This document shows, piece by piece, positions 23,259-30,797 of a stretch of 39,997 nucleotides of DNA. This DNA is from JAFGPL01 sp046485045. Its GTDB lineage: Bacteria; Bacteroidota; Bacteroidia; Bacteroidales; UBA10428. Every line of letters begins with the position of its first letter. Position 1 is the first letter of the stretch. The notes under the pieces were generated by a model, which saw only the letters and a list, made by a program, of their open reading frames with translations, made no database searches and had not been told where the DNA came from. Location of the stretch: NCBI GenBank assembly GCA_046485045.1, contig JAWOHT010000029.1, positions 1 through 39,997 on the forward strand. The letters run 5' to 3'. The position numbers were made by a program, and so were the translations under genes.

Positions 23259-24707
23259 ATGGATAATGACCATAACAAAATATTGACAGAACTCACTGAA
23301 AGTGATTATAAATACGGATTTATCACAGACATCGAGACCGACTATATTCCCAAAGGATTGAACGAAGAGGTCGTAAGGATGATTTCTGCAAAAAAAAATG
23401 AACCTGATTTTCTTCTTGATTTCAGGTTAAAATCTTTCAGGCACTGGCAAACCATGAAAATGCCGGAGTGGGCGCATCTTATCGTGCCTAAGATCAATTA
23501 TCAGGATGTAATATACTACGCGGCGCCAAAACAAAGGCCTGCGCTATCGAGCCTTGATGATGTAGACCCTGAACTATTGAAGACCTTTAATAAACTGGGT
23601 ATTCCCCTTGAAGAACAAAAACTGCTTACCGGTGTCGCGGTAGATGCCGTAATGGACAGTGTGTCTGTAAAAACCACATTCAGGGAATCTCTTGCCGAAC
23701 TTGGCATTATTTTCTGTTCATTCAGCGAGGCAGTAAGGGAATATCCCGACCTGATTAAAAAGTATATGGGCACCGTGGTGCCTTACACCGATAATTTCTT
23801 TGCTACCCTCAATTCGGCGGTGTTCAGCGATGGCTCATTTTGTTATATACCTCGCGGGGTTCGTTGCCCAATGGAGCTTTCAACCTATTTCAGAATTAAT
23901 GCTGCCAATACCGGACAGTTCGAGCGAACGCTGGTAATAGCCGAAGAAGACAGTTATGTAAGTTACCTTGAGGGTTGTACGGCGCCCATGCGTGATGAAA
24001 ACCAGCTGCATGCTGCCATTGTTGAGATCATTGCACTTGAAAATGCTGAAGTTAAATATTCAACCGTTCAAAACTGGTACCCCGGCAATAAAAACGGCAA
24101 AGGAGGCATATACAATTTTGTTACCAAAAGAGGAATCTGCAAGGGCAACAATTCAAAAATATCATGGACACAGGTTGAAACCGGTTCTGCCATTACATGG
24201 AAATACCCGAGTTGCATTTTGAAAGGAGACAATTCTGTTGGTGAGTTTTATTCTGTTGCAGTAACCAATAACCATCAGCAGGCAGATACAGGTACCAAAA
24301 TGATTCATATAGGCAAAAACACAAAAAGCACCATTATATCGAAAGGTATTTCGGCCGGTAAAAGCAACAACAGTTACCGGGGACTTGTGAAGATTGCAAA
24401 AAATGCCGAAAACTCAAGAAATTTCTCGCAATGCGATTCGCTGCTGCTTGGTGATAAATGCGGTGCACATACATTTCCTTACCTTGAAGTAGAGAATAAT
24501 ACTGCAATCATTGAACACGAAGCCACAACTTCAAAAATTGGCGAGGATCAGATTTTTTACTGCAATCAGCGGGGAATTGATACCGAGGCTGCTATTGGCC
24601 TGATTGTTAACGGATACGCACGCGAGGTTTTAAATAAACTTCCCATGGAATTTGCTGTTGAAGCACAAAAGCTTTTACAGATAAGTCTTGAGGGAAGTGT
24701 TGGTTAG
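23259..24707 (+). CDS. sufB: Fe-S cluster assembly scaffold SufB
   Basis: A 482-residue SufB. It forms the SufBC2D scaffold on which Fe-S clusters are built, receiving sulfur from SufS/SufE. Typical stretches are 'YKYGFITDIETDYIPKGL' near the N-terminus, 'YIPRGVRCPMELSTYFRINA', 'EGCTAPMRDENQLHAA', 'TKMIHIGKNTKSTIISKGISAG' and the C-terminal 'FYCNQRGIDTEAAIGLIVNGY', with the conserved cysteine before QRG. These occur in SufB and not in SufD. It is the first gene of the operon, with sufC 16 bases downstream. High confidence. Confidence 0.97.
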   Translation: MDNDHNKILTELTESDYKYGFITDIETDYIPKGLNEEVVRMISAKKNEPDFLLDFRLKSFRHWQTMKMPEWAHLIVPKINYQDVIYYAAPKQRPALSSLDDVDPELLKTFNKLGIPLEEQKLLTGVAVDAVMDSVSVKTTFRESLAELGIIFCSFSEAVREYPDLIKKYMGTVVPYTDNFFATLNSAVFSDGSFCYIPRGVRCPMELSTYFRINAANTGQFERTLVIAEEDSYVSYLEGCTAPMRDENQLHAAIVEIIALENAEVKYSTVQNWYPGNKNGKGGIYNFVTKRGICKGNNSKISWTQVETGSAITWKYPSCILKGDNSVGEFYSVAVTNNHQQADTGTKMIHIGKNTKSTIISKGISAGKSNNSYRGLVKIAKNAENSRNFSQCDSLLLGDKCGAHTFPYLEVENNTAIIEHEATTSKIGEDQIFYCNQRGIDTEAAIGLIVNGYAREVLNKLPMEFAVEAQKLLQISLEGSVG

Positions 24708-24723
24708 TTTAAAATTATTATTT

Positions 24724-25473
24724 ATGTTGAAAATTGAAAATTTAAAAGTAGCAATAAACGGCAAAGAGATACTAAAAGGCATAAACCTTTCAATTAAAGC
24801 AGGCGAGGTACATGCCATTATGGGCCCCAATGGATCGGGAAAAAGCACACTAGCATCGGTGCTTGCAGGTAAAGAAGAATTTGAAGTTACAGGGGGCACG
24901 GTTACTTATCTCGGTGAAGATTTGCTCGAAATGAGTCCCGAAGAAAGAGCTCACAAAGGCATATTCCTTGGGTTTCAGTACCCGGTAGAAATTCCGGGTG
25001 TTACCATGGTAAATTTTCTTAAGACTGCTATTAACGAAAAAAGAAAGTATCATAACACAGAGCCTATCTCAGCATCTGACTTTCTGAAGGTAATGCGTGA
25101 AAAAAAAGAGCTGGTAGGATTACATTCCAACCTTACCAACCGTTCGGTAAACGAAGGATTCTCAGGTGGCGAGAAGAAGAAAAATGAGATTTTTCAAATG
25201 GCCATGCTCGAGCCTGTTTTATCAATTCTTGACGAAACCGATTCAGGCCTTGATATCGATGCGCTTAAAGTTGTCGCAAACGGTGTAAATAAGCTCAGGA
25301 CTAAAAATAATGCCACAATTGTGATCACTCATTATCAACGGTTACTCGATTACATCATCCCCGATTATGTTCATGTATTGTATAAAGGCTCTATCGTAAA
25401 ATCAAGCGGAAAAGAACTGGCCCTGGAACTCGAAGAAAAAGGATATGACTGGTTGAATGCAGAAACCGAATAA
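24724..25473 (+). CDS. sufC: Fe-S assembly ATPase SufC
   Basis: A 249-residue ABC-type ATPase that drives the SufBCD scaffold. The Walker A motif is GPNGSGKST (residues 35-43); the signature is FSGGEKKKNEIFQM; Walker B is LSILDETDSGLDID, all in the SufC-specific form. The start is ATG 24724 (MLKIENLKVAING); a longer frame from TTG 24688 would overlap the end of sufB and is not needed. sufD follows 11 bases after its stop. High confidence. Confidence 0.97.
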   Translation: MLKIENLKVAINGKEILKGINLSIKAGEVHAIMGPNGSGKSTLASVLAGKEEFEVTGGTVTYLGEDLLEMSPEERAHKGIFLGFQYPVEIPGVTMVNFLKTAINEKRKYHNTEPISASDFLKVMREKKELVGLHSNLTNRSVNEGFSGGEKKKNEIFQMAMLEPVLSILDETDSGLDIDALKVVANGVNKLRTKNNATIVITHYQRLLDYIIPDYVHVLYKGSIVKSSGKELALELEEKGYDWLNAETE

Positions 25474-25484
25474 GAAGAATTATT

Positions 25485-26849
25485 ATGGCAGATAATAATC
25501 AGATAGAACTTTTAAAACAGGATTATATTAAACTTTATCGGGAGAACGCTTCACTGATTGATGCCAATGTAGGCGAAAAGATCAGGCTTGCCCGTAGTAA
25601 GGCCCTTACCGATTTCAACCGTTTGGGTATTCCCACAAAGAAAGTGGAAGCATACCGGTACACAGACCTTTTTCCGGTGCTCTCGGCTGAGTACAATGCT
25701 GAATTCGCGGCTAACCATTTTCATGTCAATCTCGAAGAGATTTTTAAATGCGAGATTCCCGAACTCGATACCCATGTTATTCTGGTACTCAATGGTTTTT
25801 ATTACCATAACAATAAACCCGAAAACCTGCCCGAAGGTGTCATAATAAGCAGCCTGGCACAGGCTTCGGTGGCATATCCCGAAGTTTTTAACAAACATTA
25901 CGGCAGTTATGCCAGAACCGACGAAGACAGCCTGGTGGCGATGAATACTTTTTTTGCCCAGGATGGGGTATTTATTTACATTCCCGAAAATGTGAAACTG
26001 TCTAAGCCCATACAGATAATAAACCTGTGTTTTTCACTCAAAAACCTTCGGGTAACGCGCAGAAATCTCATCGTGGCCGAAAAAAATTCTGATGTTGAAA
26101 TAATCGTGTGCGATCATACAATCTGTAAAAGTACTTTTCTTACCAATTCGCTCACTGAGATCTATGCCGGTGAAAATTCGAGTATTGAATATGATATGTT
26201 ACAGAATGAGAACAATCTTTCTACCCAACTGTCAAATTCATTTATTCACCAGGAGGCTTACAGCAAGGTGAAAACCAATATTATTTCGCTCCACGGCGGT
26301 TTTATCAGAAATAATACTTTTATAAACATTGATGGGGAACATGCCGAAAACTACACGTATGGACTTTTTATTGCTGACAGCAAGCAACACGTTGCAAATT
26401 TTACCGTGGTAAAACATGCCAGGCCGAATTGCACGAGCACCCAGTTGTTTAAAGGCATACTGAACGAAGATGCTTCGGGCGCATTCAATGGAAAAATCTA
26501 TGTTGCAAAAGATGCACAAAAGACGATGGCTTATCAGAAGAATAACAATATACTGCTTGCTCCATCGGCAAGGATGAATAGCAAACCACAACTTGAGATA
26601 TATGCCGATGATGTGAAATGCAGTCACGGAGCAACAGTTGGACAACTCGACACCGAAGCGCTGTTTTATCTGCGCAGCAGGGGAATTCCCGAAAAAGAAT
26701 CCCGGCACCTGCTGATGTATGCTTTTGCAAATGATATTATCAGCAACATTAGCGCCATACACCTTAAAGAAAGGGTAATTGATCTTGTTGACAAAAGATT
26801 GAGAGGTAAACTGTCAAGATGTAATGAGTGTGAAATACACTGCGGTTAA
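25485..26849 (+). CDS. sufD: Fe-S assembly protein SufD
   Basis: A 454-residue SufD, the SufB paralogue that pairs with it in the SufBC2D complex and helps iron entry. The N-terminal helical region has 'GIPTKKVEAYRYTDL' (the KxExWRYT-like SufD motif); the beta-helix core follows, and the C-terminus has 'VKCSHGATVGQLDTEALFYL' and 'RSRGIPEKESRHLLMYAFAND', diagnostic for SufD. The final residues RCNECEIHCG are cysteine-rich (three Cys in the last eight residues or so). It sits 11 bases after sufC and 20 before sufS. Confidence 0.96.
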   Translation: MADNNQIELLKQDYIKLYRENASLIDANVGEKIRLARSKALTDFNRLGIPTKKVEAYRYTDLFPVLSAEYNAEFAANHFHVNLEEIFKCEIPELDTHVILVLNGFYYHNNKPENLPEGVIISSLAQASVAYPEVFNKHYGSYARTDEDSLVAMNTFFAQDGVFIYIPENVKLSKPIQIINLCFSLKNLRVTRRNLIVAEKNSDVEIIVCDHTICKSTFLTNSLTEIYAGENSSIEYDMLQNENNLSTQLSNSFIHQEAYSKVKTNIISLHGGFIRNNTFINIDGEHAENYTYGLFIADSKQHVANFTVVKHARPNCTSTQLFKGILNEDASGAFNGKIYVAKDAQKTMAYQKNNNILLAPSARMNSKPQLEIYADDVKCSHGATVGQLDTEALFYLRSRGIPEKESRHLLMYAFANDIISNISAIHLKERVIDLVDKRLRGKLSRCNECEIHCG

Positions 26850-26869
26850 TGATATAAATACATATTATT

Positions 26870-28090
26870 GTGAGTTACGATATTATTAAAGTAAGAAACG
26901 ATTTTCCTATTCTTCAGCAAAAAGTTTATAACAAGCCTCTTATTTACCTCGACAATGGTGCCACCACCCAGAAACCTGCAAAAGTAATTGAAAAAATTAC
27001 AGAATTTCATTCTGCAAAAAACAGCAGTATACACCGGGGCATCCACTTTTTAAGCGAGAATGCCACAGAAGAGTATGAACTGGCAAGAAAAAAAGTACAG
27101 CAATTCATAGGTGCGAAAAATACATGTGAAGTGATCTTTACCAGCGGTACCACGGGGTCTATCAATACTGTTGCCTTTTCTTTTGGTGAAAAGTACATTC
27201 ATCCGGGTGATGAGATAATTATTTCTACCATGGAGCACCACGCCAATATTGTTCCCTGGCAGATGTTATGCGAACGAAAAGGGGCAGTATTAAAAATAAT
27301 CCCCATCACAGAAAAAGGCGATTTGATTTTTGAGGCCTACGAAAAGCTTTTCACCGAAAAAACAAAGCTCGTCTCTGTAACCCATATATCAAATGTGCTC
27401 GGCACTGTTAACCCTATTGAAAAACTCATAGATACCGCCCACCGGCACAATGTTCCGGTGCTTATTGATGCCGCCCAGTCAATTCAGCATGTTCCGATAG
27501 ATGTTGTGGGGCTTGATTGTGATTTTCTTGCATTTTCGGGTCATAAAGCATACGGTCCGACCGGGATAGGTGTGCTTTACGGAAAAGAAAAATGGCTCGA
27601 CGCATTGCCTCCTTATCAGGGCGGGGGCGACATGGTTGACAGGGTTACCTTTGAAAAAACAACCTATCAACCGCTTCCGTTGAAATTCGAAGCCGGCACC
27701 ACCAATTATATCGGAGCAATAGGGCTGGCTGCTGCGCTTGATTATATTACAGAAACCGGTCTGCCTGATATTGCCCGTTATGAACACGAATTGCTTGATT
27801 ATGCCACAAAAAGCATGATGGAAGTGGGACAGGTAAAAATTTACGGAAACTCAATAAATAAATCATCCATCATCTCTTTTCTTATTAACAATATCCACCC
27901 GTCTGATACAGGCATGGTGATTGATAAACTTGGCGTGGCTGTGCGTACAGGCACCCATTGCGCCCAGCCGCTCATGGAGCGTTTTGGTATTGAAGGTACA
28001 GTGAGGGCATCGCTGGCTATGTACAACACCCGCGAGGAAATAGACATGCTCTGTGCTGCGGTGAAAAAGGTCAAAGAAATGTTAGGATAA
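26870..28090 (+). CDS. sufS: Cysteine desulfurase SufS
   Basis: A 406-residue group II cysteine desulfurase dependent on PLP. It takes sulfur from cysteine and hands it to SufE as persulfide. The PLP lysine is K226 (FSGHKAYGPTGIGVLYG) and the catalytic cysteine is C364 (VRTGTHCAQPLMERFG), the same numbers as in E. coli SufS. Other motifs are 'YLDNGATTQKP', 'FTSGTTGSINTVAFSF', 'STMEHHANIVPW' and 'VLIDAAQS'. The start is GTG at 26870; no ATG fits. Part of the suf operon. Confidence 0.97.
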   Translation: MSYDIIKVRNDFPILQQKVYNKPLIYLDNGATTQKPAKVIEKITEFHSAKNSSIHRGIHFLSENATEEYELARKKVQQFIGAKNTCEVIFTSGTTGSINTVAFSFGEKYIHPGDEIIISTMEHHANIVPWQMLCERKGAVLKIIPITEKGDLIFEAYEKLFTEKTKLVSVTHISNVLGTVNPIEKLIDTAHRHNVPVLIDAAQSIQHVPIDVVGLDCDFLAFSGHKAYGPTGIGVLYGKEKWLDALPPYQGGGDMVDRVTFEKTTYQPLPLKFEAGTTNYIGAIGLAAALDYITETGLPDIARYEHELLDYATKSMMEVGQVKIYGNSINKSSIISFLINNIHPSDTGMVIDKLGVAVRTGTHCAQPLMERFGIEGTVRASLAMYNTREEIDMLCAAVKKVKEMLG

Positions 28091-28132
28091 TTTCATAATT
28101 TCGAACTTGTTTACATAATAATTGTTACAATT

Positions 28133-28567
28133 GTGAATACCATAAATAAAATCCAGGAAGAGATCGTTGAAGAATTCGCAGTGTATGACGACTGGATGGA
28201 TAAATACAACTATCTGATTGAACTTAGCAGAGATCTGCCTTTGATTAATGCTAAATATAAAACAAATGAATATCTTATAAACGGCTGCCAGTCAAAGGTA
28301 TGGCTCAACGCAGAATATTCCGATGGAATTGTAAAATACAGCGCCGACAGCGATGCCATCATTACAAAAGGTATTGTTGCATTGCTGATAAAGGTTTTGT
28401 CAAACCGTACAACGCAGGAGATTATAGATGCTGATTTGTATTTTATTGATGCCATTGGCCTGCGGCAAAACCTGTCGCCAACACGGTCGAACGGTTTGCT
28501 GGCTATGCTTAAACAAATGAAACTTTATGCTATTGCCTGGCAGGCCAAAAATAAGGCAAATTTATAG
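28133..28567 (+). CDS. sufE: Sulfur acceptor SufE
   Basis: A 144-residue SufE, which stimulates SufS and carries persulfide to SufB. The active cysteine is C52 in the conserved LINGCQSKVWL, followed by 'ADSDAIITKGIVALLIKVLSNRT' and 'GLRQNLSPTRSNGL', all standard for the family. The start is GTG at 28133. The 42-base gap after sufS is the longest inside the operon. High confidence. Confidence 0.95.
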   Translation: MNTINKIQEEIVEEFAVYDDWMDKYNYLIELSRDLPLINAKYKTNEYLINGCQSKVWLNAEYSDGIVKYSADSDAIITKGIVALLIKVLSNRTTQEIIDADLYFIDAIGLRQNLSPTRSNGLLAMLKQMKLYAIAWQAKNKANL

Positions 28568-28571
28568 GAGG
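28566..28571 (+). promoter_or_regulatory. Strong Shine-Dalgarno sequence before the DUF59 gene
   Basis: AGGAGG overlaps the sufE stop codon TAG and lies eight bases before ATG 28580. Strong Shine-Dalgarno sites are uncommon in Bacteroidetes, and the other suf genes here lack one. Confidence 0.7.
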
Positions 28572-28579
28572 ACTCAATT

Positions 28580-28897
28580 ATGGAAAAAAATTTGCTGCAT
28601 ACAGAAACTGAAATCGTACACGTTCTTAGAGAAATATACGATCCGGAAATACCTGTGAATATTTACGATTTAGGGCTTATCTACGACATTGAAATAGACG
28701 AAAGCGAGAAAGCTACCATTACTATGACACTTACTGCTCCAAACTGTCCGGTAGCCGACAGCCTGCTTGCCGAAGTAAAAGAAAAGGTAGAAACAGTTGA
28801 AGGCATAAGTAATGCAAAGGTTAATCTGGTTTTCGATCCGCCCTGGGACCCTAATATGCTTTCTGAAGAGGCAAAGTTTGAACTGGGGATGCTATAA
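28580..28897 (+). CDS. sufT: SufT-like DUF59/MIP18-family Fe-S assembly factor
   Basis: A 105-residue single-domain protein of the DUF59 family (MIP18/PaaD/SufT). It is thought to help the maturation or transfer of Fe-S clusters. The family motif DPEIPVNIYDLGLIYDIEI is at residues 20-38, and the conserved cysteine is in TAPNCPVADSL (about 53-63), followed by 'NLVFDPPWDPNMLSEEAKFELG'. As last gene of the suf operon, 12 bases after sufE, its involvement in this pathway is well supported by context; the exact step is not known. Confidence 0.9.
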   Translation: MEKNLLHTETEIVHVLREIYDPEIPVNIYDLGLIYDIEIDESEKATITMTLTAPNCPVADSLLAEVKEKVETVEGISNAKVNLVFDPPWDPNMLSEEAKFELGML

Positions 28898-28926
28898 AAA
28901 GCTTATATTGAATTTCAAAAAATGAG

Positions 28927-28952
28927 AAAAAGGCGTGCCGGCACGCCTTTTT
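28927..28952. terminator. Bidirectional terminator after suf
   Basis: A perfect 26-base palindrome: AAAAAGGCGTGCC followed by its complement, with a sixth T at 28953. It lies between the convergent suf operon and the M56-M23 gene and can serve both. Confidence 0.9.
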
Positions 28953-28962
28953 TCTCAATGAA

Positions 28963-30276
28963 TTATTTTGGCAGATAATCTTTTGGATTGATCTTTTCTC
29001 CGTTTTTATGTACTTCATAGTGTAGATGCGAACCCGTTGAATAACCGGTATTGCCGACATATCCGATAAGTCCGCCCTTCTGCACTTTGTCACCTGGTTT
29101 TACCAATATTTCTTTAAGGTGTGAATAAAAGGTGGAATACTCATCGTTGTGCCTGATAAAGATATAGTTCCCTCTTTGTGAATCGAATGAAGCTTCAATA
29201 ACCATACCTGTTGCAGTAGAGTAAATATTCTCGCCTTCTTCGAGGGCAAAATCAATGGCATAATGAAACACATGTTTTTTAGTGAACGGGTGTATCCGGT
29301 CACCATAGCCATTCACAGTGGTTACCTTATTTATATCAACAGGAAAGATTGACGGTACATACTCCTGTGGATTTATTTCCGGCACATCGGGCAGTTTTAG
29401 GTTGTTTTTATCCGTTGAGAAGGAAAATGCCATCAATAATCCGATTATCAGGGGCAATACCAAAAGATAAATTCCTTTAAATTTTACTGAAGTTTTATTT
29501 TTTGTTATCATAACAATACGTTTTTTAATTGTTTTACAATAGAAATAGCTGAATAGTCCGCCTGTGCTAACATCATAAACCTGTTTAAGCATGTTACCGA
29601 GATAATTTTCAATTCTGGTACCATCTCTTACAACATATGAATCTGCAAGATATTCATGCTGAAGCCTGAGCGAACGTTTATAAAGAACAACAAAAGGATT
29701 GAACCAAAGCAGTATGGTTGCAATCTCTGCGAGTATCAGGTCGAACCAATGAAATTGAATAATATGTGCAGCTTCATGCTCAATAATCATCTGACTATCT
29801 AAGTTTTTTGGTAAAAAAATCTTATTAAAGAAAGTAAATGGAACAGGTGTGTTTGTTTTAATAATTTTTAATTTCCCAAAGTACGTTTTTTCAGAACAAT
29901 GCATGAGCCGTATAATCCTGATAATGGAAAACAAATGCCTGAAGAACAGAATGGTAATACCTGAAAAATAAACAAGCGCTATTGCCTGTAAAAATTTGTT
30001 TATGTTAAAACCATTGGATGAATTTATTGTGGTAAAAAGCTGAAAATCCGGTTCATAAACTGTAATCTCTGCAATATTCGAAAGCATTGAATCAGGGGGA
30101 ACCTTTAGTATTGAAAACTTTAAACCAGGGATGAAAAAAGAGAATATAAGTCCTGATAGCAGGTACATCCGGTTAAGCTGAAAGTATGTTAACTTTCGCA
30201 AAACCAAAATATAAAATATGAAGAAAACTAAAAGACATATGCTTACTTTAAGCATATAAATACAATAAGCTGACAT
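28963..30276 (-). CDS. M56 (BlaR1-like) membrane peptidase fused to an extracellular M23 peptidase
   Basis: A 437-residue membrane protein with two metallopeptidase domains. Residues 1-280 form the BlaR1/MecR1-like part: N-terminal hydrophobic helices, zinc motif HEAAH (H167, E168, H171), 'WFNPFVVLYKRSLRLQHEYLAD' as the downstream ligand region, and a last helix near 270-288. The rest (about 320-437) is an M23/LytM domain, with ligands H338 and D342 (HYAIDF), H386 (YSHL) and H419 (HLHYEV), ending GEKINPKDYLPK. All catalytic residues are present, so both could be active: M56 in the cytoplasm or membrane, M23 outside on peptidoglycan. The repressor gene lies six bases upstream, so it should be the sensor-protease of that BlaI protein. 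No penicillin-binding sensor domain is seen. Such fusions occur in Bacteroidetes but are poorly studied. Confidence 0.92.
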   Translation of the reverse strand: MSAYCIYMLKVSICLLVFFIFYILVLRKLTYFQLNRMYLLSGLIFSFFIPGLKFSILKVPPDSMLSNIAEITVYEPDFQLFTTINSSNGFNINKFLQAIALVYFSGITILFFRHLFSIIRIIRLMHCSEKTYFGKLKIIKTNTPVPFTFFNKIFLPKNLDSQMIIEHEAAHIIQFHWFDLILAEIATILLWFNPFVVLYKRSLRLQHEYLADSYVVRDGTRIENYLGNMLKQVYDVSTGGLFSYFYCKTIKKRIVMITKNKTSVKFKGIYLLVLPLIIGLLMAFSFSTDKNNLKLPDVPEINPQEYVPSIFPVDINKVTTVNGYGDRIHPFTKKHVFHYAIDFALEEGENIYSTATGMVIEASFDSQRGNYIFIRHNDEYSTFYSHLKEILVKPGDKVQKGGLIGYVGNTGYSTGSHLHYEVHKNGEKINPKDYLPK

Positions 30277-30282
30277 ATGGTT

Positions 30283-30666
30283 TTAATTCTTTGATTTTTT
30301 ATTCTTTATATGCTCTTCTATCAGTTGTTTAATCTCTTCAAGTTCAGAAAGTTTCAATTGTTCGTTTGCAAAAAAAGATGCAAATTCAGGGACAGAACCA
30401 TTGAAAAAATTGTTGATGATGGTTTTCACATGGTTCTGAAAATAGCTGGTCTTCGAAATCAATGGAAAGTATTCATGAATTTTACTATAAGCATTGTATC
30501 CGACGAACTGCTTTTTTACCAACACCCTGATAACCGTTGAAACAGTTGTATAGGCGGGTTTAGGTTCCGGAAACTGGTCTACAATGTCTTTTAGAAAACC
30601 TTTCTCTACTTTCCAAAGGAAATTCATTACCTGTTCTTCTGCTTTTGTTAGTTCTTTATTTTCCAT
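30283..30666 (-). CDS. BlaI/MecI-family transcriptional repressor
   Basis: A 127-residue winged-helix repressor. The family start 'LTKAEEQVMNFLWKVEKGFLKDIV' is at residues 5-28, followed by 'PAYTTVSTVIRVLVKKQFVGY', the recognition helix and wing, and a C-terminal dimerisation helix. Known members bind dyads containing GTAGT/ACTAC-like half-sites and are cut by a partner M56 protease; that partner is the next gene. The promoter in front carries overlapping dyads with TAGTT half-sites, so the pair probably regulates itself. In this phylum the target is often not beta-lactam resistance. High confidence in family, low in signal. Confidence 0.93.
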   Translation of the reverse strand: MENKELTKAEEQVMNFLWKVEKGFLKDIVDQFPEPKPAYTTVSTVIRVLVKKQFVGYNAYSKIHEYFPLISKTSYFQNHVKTIINNFFNGSVPEFASFFANEQLKLSELEEIKQLIEEHIKNKKSKN

Positions 30667-30670
30667 GCGA

Positions 30671-30701
30671 CAAATATATAACTATTTTTGTAGTTATACA
30701 A
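30671..30701 (-). promoter_or_regulatory. Promoter of the blaI-like/M56-M23 unit
   Basis: Read on the minus strand: TTG (30701-30699), 20 bases, then TATATTTG (30678-30671), a full match to the Bacteroidetes consensus. The box ends four bases before the start codon at 30666, so the mRNA should have almost no leader. Confidence 0.75.
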
Positions 30702-30705
30702 CTAC
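30677..30705. promoter_or_regulatory. Overlapping dyad operators for the BlaI-like repressor
   Basis: Two inverted repeats share one half-site: TATAACTA-6 bases-TAGTTATA (30677-30698) and GTAGTTATACAACTAC (30690-30705). Together they span the region from the -7 to the -33 box. The GTAGTT/AACTAC arms resemble known BlaI/MecI operator half-sites. Confidence 0.65.
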
Positions 30706-30797
30706 TAATATAATTATATTATTATTTTTAAAGAAGAGAATTAAAAATGAGATGTATTAACGCGAAACAGTATACGGTCGTATTTATATTCAGCAGT

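Noticed and set aside
26238..26762. 174-codon minus-strand frame opposite sufD
   Set aside because: Shadow of sufD; composition and lack of motifs argue against a real gene.
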